Assembly: GCA_022576105.1 (NCBI GenBank)
Contig: JACZRM010000039.1
Location: 1-10,619 of the forward strand
Length of the DNA: 10,619 nucleotides
DNA from: Chloroflexota bacterium
Lineage (GTDB): Bacteria; Chloroflexota; Dehalococcoidia; UBA3495
Reading direction: 5' to 3'
Below are positions 6,599-10,619 of this stretch, in pieces (position 1 is the stretch's first letter; each line of letters starts with the position of its first letter). The notes beneath the pieces are model-generated. The model was not told where the DNA came from. It made no database searches and was given only the letters and a program-made list of their open reading frames with translations. Position numbers and translations under genes: made by a program.

Positions 6599-6841
6599 AT
6601 GGCACAGATCAAGATTACCTGGATCAAAAGCTGCATCGGACGGCCCCAGGGCCAGCGCCGGGTCATTGAGGCGCTGGGATTGAAGCGCCTGCATCATACC
6701 GTCACCCACGGCGATACGCCGACGATTCGAGGTATGGTAAACAAGGTTGGCCATTTGCTGGCAGTTGAAGAAGTGGTGGAAGAGAAGAAACCAGCGCCTG
6801 GTCGGGCCCGCCCGCCCAGGAAAGCCGACGCTGATGAATAA
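6599..6841 (+). CDS. rpmD: 50S ribosomal protein L30 with C-terminal extension
   Basis: L30 is a small ferredoxin-like 23S rRNA-binding protein; it is dispensable or missing in some bacteria. Residues 1-60 match the family: IKITWIKSCIGRPQGQRRVIEALGLKRL, then GDTPTIRGMVNKVGHLLAVEE. The usual protein ends near residue 60. Here it continues for about 20 residues (EEKKPAPGRARPPRKADADE), mixed-charge and Pro-rich, probably unstructured. ATG 6599 is preceded by AAAGG at 6587-6591 with good spacing. It is the only gene here with long non-coding stretches on both sides (105 nt and 211 nt). Confidence 0.95.
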   Translation: MAQIKITWIKSCIGRPQGQRRVIEALGLKRLHHTVTHGDTPTIRGMVNKVGHLLAVEEVVEEKKPAPGRARPPRKADADE

Positions 6842-7052
6842 AACACCTTTTCAGGACCGACGACGGCTGGACGAACACCGCCCCGGCGGGCCATGGGAAA
6901 ATCCAGGTTAGCTTGATTAAGCAGGCTTATGCTGGCACTGGCCACCCGCAGATCAATTTGCATAAGGTCAATTCTTTTTGTTTAGGGCTGGCAATCTGCC
7001 TAAAGTCTTGACAACAAGGGCACTAGAATAAAGACCAGGGACACCGAACACC
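6842..7052. other. 211-nt intergenic interval between rpmD and rplO
   Basis: No family-like coding sequence is visible on either strand. The interval starts GC-rich, with a short weak hairpin (CCGCC-CC-GGCGG, 6878-6889, no T-run after it), and becomes AT-rich towards rplO. It holds promoter-like hexamers (see 6978-7006). No tRNA, riboswitch or convincing rho-independent terminator was recognised. It is unusually long for an spc operon, where rpmD and rplO are normally adjacent. Confidence 0.6.
6978..7006 (+). promoter_or_regulatory. Possible internal promoter ahead of rplO-secY
   Basis: TTGTTT (6978-6983) and TAAAGT (7001-7006) are separated by exactly 17 nt. Each matches four of six consensus sigma-70 positions. 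A perfect TTGACA at 7008-7013 lies just after but has only TAAAGA at 15 nt spacing. The position, 47 nt before the rplO start in a long gap, is sensible. The match is weak and could be chance. Confidence 0.3.
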
Positions 7053-7496
7053 ATGAGAGAAGATCAAATAACAAGTTCACCAGGGGCCAGAAAAGCTAAG
7101 AGACGTGTCGGCCGAGGCAACGCCGCCGGGCAAGGCACCACCGCCGGAAGGGGACAGAAGGGCCAGAAATCCCGCTCGGGTCACAGCTTAGTTCGGGGCT
7201 TTGAAGGCGGCCAGTTGCGTATGATCAAGGGACTTCCCATGAAACGCGGCTTCAACAACCCCTTCAAGATATACTACGCTCTGATAAAATTGGATACGCT
7301 GGACCAGTTTGACGCCGGTGCGCGCATCTCTCCGGAAACACTCAAGGAAAAGGGCTTTCTACGAAAGAATGAAATGCAGGTGAAGGTGCTGGGCAACGGC
7401 GAAGTAACCAAAGCCGTCACGGTAGCGGCGCACAAATTTACCCGGTCGGCCCGGGCAAAAATTGAGGCCGCCGGAGGCACGGTGGAGGAGCTCTAG
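7053..7496 (+). CDS. rplO: 50S ribosomal protein L15
   Basis: L15 is a late-assembly 23S-binding protein with a long, basic N-terminal extension threading into rRNA. The 147-residue product shows this arm (SSPGARKAKRRVGRGNAAGQG), then the diagnostic TTAGRGQKGQKSRSG, the FEGGQLRMIKGLPMKRGFNN segment and the C-terminal globular part ending AKIEAAGGTVEEL. The length is normal. Only a weak AGGG at 7037-7040 precedes ATG 7053. The gene is 6 nt from secY, whose likely ribosome-binding site (GGAGGAG, 7484-7490) lies inside the rplO end. Confidence 0.97.
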   Translation: MREDQITSSPGARKAKRRVGRGNAAGQGTTAGRGQKGQKSRSGHSLVRGFEGGQLRMIKGLPMKRGFNNPFKIYYALIKLDTLDQFDAGARISPETLKEKGFLRKNEMQVKVLGNGEVTKAVTVAAHKFTRSARAKIEAAGGTVEEL

Positions 7497-7502
7497 CCTA
7501 GG

Positions 7503-8831
7503 ATGATTGCCGCCGAAGTCCAAGGGGGTAGATGGCCCAGACTGATTCAGGCGTCGATCGACGCCTTCAGCCTGCCTGACCTGCGTTCCAAAATTCTGTT
7601 CACCCTGGCAATGTTGGTCTTGTATCGTTTTGTGGCCCACGTTCCCATCCCAGGCATCGACCAGTTCCAACTAGACAACCTGTTTCGCAGCAACCAGCTT
7701 CTTGGCTTTCTAGACCTGTTCAGCGGCGGCGCATTAAGCAGAATGAGCATCGTCGCATTGGGCGTGTTCCCCTACATCACTGCTTCCATTGTGATTCAGT
7801 TGATGACACCGGTGATACCCACCCTCCAACAACTGTCCCGCGAGGGTGAGGGTGGTCGGGTGAAAATGAACCGCCTGGTGCACTGGCTTACCGTTCCCAT
7901 TGCCCTGTCGCAGGCTATCGCCCAGCTAACCCTGCTACAGCAAAGCAATGTCCTCACCAACGTGGGCTTTTCCGGAACAGCACTGTTACCCACCATGGCG
8001 GCAATTCTGTCCATGACCGCCGGCACCATGTTCCTGGTCTGGTTGGGTGAACTCATCACCGAAAAAGGCATCGGCAACGGTATATCGCTGATAATTTTCT
8101 CCGGGATCGTGGTCGGGTTCCCCTCCCTGGTGACCACCGGGTTCATTGACCGGGATAATTTATTGGGCATTGGTTTCTTCGTAATAATTGGATTGCTGAT
8201 CATTGCCCTGATCGTATTGTTCAACGAAGCCGCCCGCCGCATACCGGTGCAATACGGACGCAGCGTCTTTCGCAGCGGGCGAATGTACCGCCAGAGCGGT
8301 TCAACCTACATACCCTTGCGCATTAACTCGGCGGGAATGATACCGTTGATCTTCGCCTTCTCAATAGTCATCCTGCCCGGAGCGGTCGCGACCTATTTCG
8401 CCACCAGCGATGGGCTGCTGGGGACAATTGCTATCTTCTTCGCCGACCTGGTCAGCCCCAACGCCCCATTTTATTGGGTGCTGGTATTCATCTTGGTGGT
8501 AATCTTCACATTTTTCTACACCCTGGTGGTATTCAATCAACAAAATCTGGCGGAAAACCTGCAGCGCAACGGCGGTTTCGTGCTGGGTATCCGACCAGGC
8601 AAGCCCACCCAAGATTACCTGAACCGAGTTATTGTTCGTATCACCATGGGTGGAGCGCTGTTCTTGGGATTTATTGCCATTGTGCCATACTTGGCGTCGC
8701 TGGTAACCGGCGTGCAGGCGGTCTCCTTGAGTAGCACCAGCCTTCTGATTATGGTGGGGGTCGGTCTGGATACGCTGCGGCAACTGGAAGCGCAACTACT
8801 CATGCGGAACTACGAAGGATTCTTAAGATAG
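7503..8831 (+). CDS. secY: Protein translocase subunit SecY
   Basis: SecY is the pore subunit of the SecYEG channel in the cytoplasmic membrane, used for Sec export and co-translational membrane insertion. The 442-residue product has ten hydrophobic segments, at roughly residues 31-50, 82-105, 125-145, 163-185, 194-212, 222-241, 274-297, 321-345, 380-400 and 407-425. Family signatures include IPGID (49-53), LFSGGALSRMSIVALGVFPYI, ITEKGIGNGISLIIF, RRIPVQYG (245-252), INSAGMIPLIFA and the cytosolic GIRPGKPT loop (362-369), which contains the conserved Arg364 contacting SecA or ribosome. The start ATG 7503 gives a normal N-terminus with the DLRSKILFTL helix. The position at the end of spc and before adk is classical. 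Confidence 0.98.
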   Translation: MIAAEVQGGRWPRLIQASIDAFSLPDLRSKILFTLAMLVLYRFVAHVPIPGIDQFQLDNLFRSNQLLGFLDLFSGGALSRMSIVALGVFPYITASIVIQLMTPVIPTLQQLSREGEGGRVKMNRLVHWLTVPIALSQAIAQLTLLQQSNVLTNVGFSGTALLPTMAAILSMTAGTMFLVWLGELITEKGIGNGISLIIFSGIVVGFPSLVTTGFIDRDNLLGIGFFVIIGLLIIALIVLFNEAARRIPVQYGRSVFRSGRMYRQSGSTYIPLRINSAGMIPLIFAFSIVILPGAVATYFATSDGLLGTIAIFFADLVSPNAPFYWVLVFILVVIFTFFYTLVVFNQQNLAENLQRNGGFVLGIRPGKPTQDYLNRVIVRITMGGALFLGFIAIVPYLASLVTGVQAVSLSSTSLLIMVGVGLDTLRQLEAQLLMRNYEGFLR

Positions 8832-9503
8832 TTGGTGGACTCGCCAATACGTTTGCTGCTGTTTGGGCCTCCCGGCGCGGGCAAAGGAACTCAAGCAAAG
8901 CTTCTCACAGAACAACTAAAGGTGCTCCAGATTAGTTCAGGAGACTTGTTCCGGTACAACCTGGAACAAGGAACGCCTTTGGGTAAGCGGGCCGCGGCCT
9001 ACATGAACCAAGGCCTGCTGGTTCCAGATGAAATAACGATAGACCTATTCTTGAACAAAATTCTGGGGATACCCAGCCACGAGGGATTTCTACTGGACGG
9101 GTTTCCCAGGACAATTGAACAGGCCAACGCTCTGGAAGGCGCGTTGGCCGATGGTTCACGTCAGCTAGACAAAGTAGTGTTTATCAACGTACCGGAGGAC
9201 GAGTTGATACGCCGGTTGGGCAGCCGGTTTACCTGCCGGGACTGTCAGACGCCACATACTGTTACGGACGGTGAAGCAGGGGTCACCTGCAATAATTGCG
9301 GAGGAGAGTTGTACCAACGCGACGATGACCGGCCTGAATCAATCAAGCAAAGACTTCAAGTCTATCGAAGCGAGACTCTACCGCTGCTGGACTTCTACGG
9401 TCGCCGGGAAATGCTGTTGGATATACCGGGTACCGGCAGCATCCAATGTGTGAATCGCAGAGTGTTGTCGGCGCTGGGTCTAAGCGATGTCGATGCAAAT
9501 TGA
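8832..9503 (+). CDS. adk: Adenylate kinase, zinc/long-LID type
   Basis: Adk interconverts ATP + AMP and 2 ADP in the cytosol. The P-loop GPPGAGKGT is at residues 12-20. An AMP-binding region follows, with QISSGDLFR, GLLVPDEIT and LDGFPRT (88-94). The long LID (about 127-165) contains Cys135, Cys138, Cys153 and Cys156 as two CxxC pairs, consistent with structural zinc. DDRPESIKQRL follows. The product is 223 residues if started at TTG 8832, which lies immediately after the secY TAG; GTG 8835 (222 residues) is equally possible, and neither has a well-spaced ribosome-binding site. The adjacency to secY is the normal secY-adk-map order. Confidence 0.97.
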   Translation: MVDSPIRLLLFGPPGAGKGTQAKLLTEQLKVLQISSGDLFRYNLEQGTPLGKRAAAYMNQGLLVPDEITIDLFLNKILGIPSHEGFLLDGFPRTIEQANALEGALADGSRQLDKVVFINVPEDELIRRLGSRFTCRDCQTPHTVTDGEAGVTCNNCGGELYQRDDDRPESIKQRLQVYRSETLPLLDFYGRREMLLDIPGTGSIQCVNRRVLSALGLSDVDAN

Positions 9504-9525
9504 GGTAGTGGGTTAATTTAGCTCT

Positions 9526-9606
9526 CGTTATTCCGGCGCAAGCCGGAAACCATTAGAGCGTCTGAACAGCAATTGTATCTGGACACCGGCCTTCGCCGGT
9601 GTGACA
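9526..9606. repeat. REP/BIME-like element of two inverted 27-nt palindromic units
   Basis: Unit 1 (9526-9552) folds as TTCCGGC-GCAA-GCCGGAA (9531-9548), a perfect 7-bp stem with a GNRA-type loop. Unit 2 (9580-9606) folds as ACACCGGC-CTTC-GCCGGTGT (9583-9602), a perfect 8-bp stem. Unit 2 reverse-complemented lines up with unit 1 without gaps over 27 positions: they share GT.A, CCGGCG, GCCGG and a terminal CCA. So the two are inverted copies of one repeat family, separated by 27 nt. An outer GCTCT/AGAGC pair (9521-9525, 9555-9559) frames unit 1. Neither stem is followed by a T-run. Such elements are known to be dispersed in many bacterial genomes; copy number cannot be tested here. Confidence 0.7.
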
Positions 9607-9657
9607 AAGTCCTGTAGTTGGGCATCAAACTGATACGCTATTCAAATTGAAATCCGG

Positions 9658-9686
9658 TTCACAAGCGGGTCAAACAGGAGTAAAAT
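9658..9686 (+). promoter_or_regulatory. Candidate sigma-70 promoter for map (and perhaps infA onward)
   Basis: TTCACA (9658-9663) and TAAAAT (9681-9686) are each five of six consensus, with an ideal 17-nt spacer. It sits in the 189-nt adk-map gap downstream of the paired hairpins. The expected transcription start, about 7 nt past the -10, coincides with the map GTG at 9693, so the transcript might lack a leader. AGGAG (9676-9680) would then lie in the promoter rather than in the mRNA. Confidence 0.5.
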
Positions 9687-9692
9687 AACTGG

Positions 9693-10493
9693 GTGAATCG
9701 AACGACCAAGACCGCGTCAAATTCGCCATCGCCGTATAGCGGTGGCATAACCATAAAGTCACCCCAAGAAATGGAGGCCATGGCAAGGGCCGGGGCCATT
9801 GTCGGCTCAACACTGACGCTGCTGAAGCGCTCGGTTGAACCCGGCATGACCACCCGCGACCTGGAGAAAATCGCCTACCAGGAAATCACTCGTTCCGGCG
9901 CCCAACCCACGTTCAAAGGCTATTTGGGTTTTCCGGCCAGCATTTGCGCGTCGGTGAACCAGGAGATTGTTCACGGAATCCCCGGCAAGCGGGTCTTGCA
10001 GGAAGGCGATATAATCAAACTGGATGTAGGCGCCACCATTGACGGTTTCATCGGCGACGCCGCGGTGTCGGTACCAGTGGGGCAAGTCACCCCAGAAGCC
10101 ATCAGCTTGATGGACGTCACTCGCGAGAGCCTGGAACTGGGAATCAAAGCGGCACAACCTGGCAACCGAATCGGGGACATCGGCTACGCAGTCCAAACCT
10201 ACGCTGAATCCCGGGGCTATGGAGTAGTGCGAGAATTTGTCGGGCACGGAGTCGGTCGGTTCCTGCATGAAGACCCTCAGGTGCCCAACTACGGAGACGC
10301 CGGCAAGGGTCAGTTGTTGCGCGCCGGAATGTGCATCGCCATTGAGCCGATGCTCAACATCGGCGACTGGCATACCCGTATCCTGGATGACCATTGGACG
10401 GTAGTAACTAAAGACGGCAGTCTTTCCGCTCATTTTGAGCACACAATCGCAATTACTGAAGACGGCCCTCAAATTTTGACCGCCCATTGCTAG
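9693..10493 (+). CDS. map: Methionine aminopeptidase type I
   Basis: MetAP removes the initiator methionine from nascent proteins using a dinuclear metal centre. The 266-residue product has the pita-bread fold signature and all five metal ligands: Asp111 (KLDVGA), Asp122 (GDAA), His185 (GHGVG), Glu218 (IEPM) and Glu249 (FEHT). The conserved catalytic histidines are His94 (IVHGIP) and His192 (LHEDP). No N-terminal zinc-finger is present, so it is the short type Ia. The family-like region starts at about residue 18 ([13 protein letters not shown]). GTG 9693 is the only well-placed start and adds a Ser/Thr-rich leader of about 17 residues. AGGAG lies 12 nt upstream, further than usual. Confidence 0.97.
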   Translation: MNRTTKTASNSPSPYSGGITIKSPQEMEAMARAGAIVGSTLTLLKRSVEPGMTTRDLEKIAYQEITRSGAQPTFKGYLGFPASICASVNQEIVHGIPGKRVLQEGDIIKLDVGATIDGFIGDAAVSVPVGQVTPEAISLMDVTRESLELGIKAAQPGNRIGDIGYAVQTYAESRGYGVVREFVGHGVGRFLHEDPQVPNYGDAGKGQLLRAGMCIAIEPMLNIGDWHTRILDDHWTVVTKDGSLSAHFEHTIAITEDGPQILTAHC

Positions 10494-10573
10494 AAATCGC
10501 CAATATAGCCCCATCTAATCACCGCAATGTGACCACCGCAATTTGGAAAATGGTAGTAGAGGCAGAATAAAAT

Positions 10574-10619
10574 ATGGCAAAAAAGGAAGCCATCGAGGTT
10601 GAGGCCAAGGTAACCGCAG
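10574..10619 (+). CDS. infA: Translation initiation factor IF-1, N-terminus (3' truncated by window edge)
   Basis: Only 15 residues are visible, MAKKEAIEVEAKVTA. They match the usual beginning of IF-1 (MAKKE.IEVEG.V), an OB-fold factor that occupies the 30S A site during initiation. The place after map is where infA normally lies in this cluster. AGAGG at 10558-10562 precedes ATG 10574 by about 11 nt. The 80-nt gap after map contains a 9-base direct repeat (caccgcaat, 10520-10528 and 10534-10542) and nothing else I can name. The rest of the gene is beyond the window. Confidence 0.87.
   Translation, partial: MAKKEAIEVEAKVTA

Noticed and set aside
6878..6889. CCGCC-CC-GGCGG as a terminator after rpmD
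   Set aside because: The stem is only five pairs with a two-base loop and no T-run follows; it is likely chance in GC-rich sequence.
7008..7034. Perfect TTGACA paired with TAGAAT or TAAAGA ahead of rplO
   Set aside because: Spacers are 10 and 15 nt, outside the usual 16-18 range, so it was not called as the promoter itself.
9531..9602. The two hairpins as rho-independent terminators after adk
   Set aside because: Neither stem is followed by a run of T on either strand, and the inverted 27-nt unit structure fits a palindromic repeat element better. An effect on termination is not excluded.
9807..10514. Antisense open frame of 235 codons opposite map
   Set aside because: The sense strand encodes a MetAP with all catalytic residues, and the antisense product shows no known motif.
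10543..10573. TTGGAA and TAAAAT as an infA promoter
   Set aside because: The spacer is 19 nt and TAAAAT directly abuts the ATG, so the start would fall inside the coding region. It is more likely AT-rich leader sequence.

Overview
This window is a stretch of the conserved bacterial S10-spc-alpha ribosomal-protein supercluster. All genes lie on the + strand. The order is rplB (3' end), rpsS, rplV, rpsC, rplP, rpmC, rpsQ, rplN, rplX, rplE, rpsZ-type rpsN, rpsH, rplF, rplR, rpsE, rpmD, rplO, secY, adk, map and infA (5' end). It is canonical in order and complete for the part covered: no gene is missing and no foreign gene is inserted.

The organism is a bacterium of moderate-to-high GC. S3 begins with a [10 protein letters not shown] stretch, S14 is the 61-residue four-cysteine type, and L24 and Adk also carry zinc cysteines. 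From memory of these families, this fits Chloroflexota (Dehalococcoidia/SAR202-like lineages) best. That placement is an inference at moderate to low confidence and was not tested by alignment.

Layout. Positions 1-2943 are the end of the S10 operon (L2, S19, L22, S3, L16, L29, S17). Positions 2940-8831 are the spc operon (L14 to SecY). Positions 8832-10619 hold adk, map and the start of infA. Genes are mostly packed with 1-17 nt overlaps (rpsQ/rplN, rplN/rplX, rplX/rplE, rpsH/rplF, rplR/rpsE), which points to translational coupling. The packing breaks in three places: around rpmD (105 nt before it, 211 nt after it), between adk and map (189 nt), and between map and infA (80 nt). The products build both ribosomal subunits. 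SecY provides the membrane channel for exported nascent chains, Adk balances adenylates, MetAP trims initiator methionine, and IF-1 acts in initiation.

I see no undescribed system. The second-look items are lineage-specific embellishments: long charged or low-complexity extensions on L5 (N-terminal, about 70 residues), S17 (C-terminal, about 64 residues, strongly acidic), S3 and L30; a perfect 20-bp tandem duplication over the rplP stop codon; a degenerate 12-bp, six-unit tandem repeat before rpmD that keeps a 31-codon frame open into the rpmD start; a two-hairpin, inverted REP/BIME-like element between adk and map; and a good promoter match placed so that map mRNA might be leaderless.
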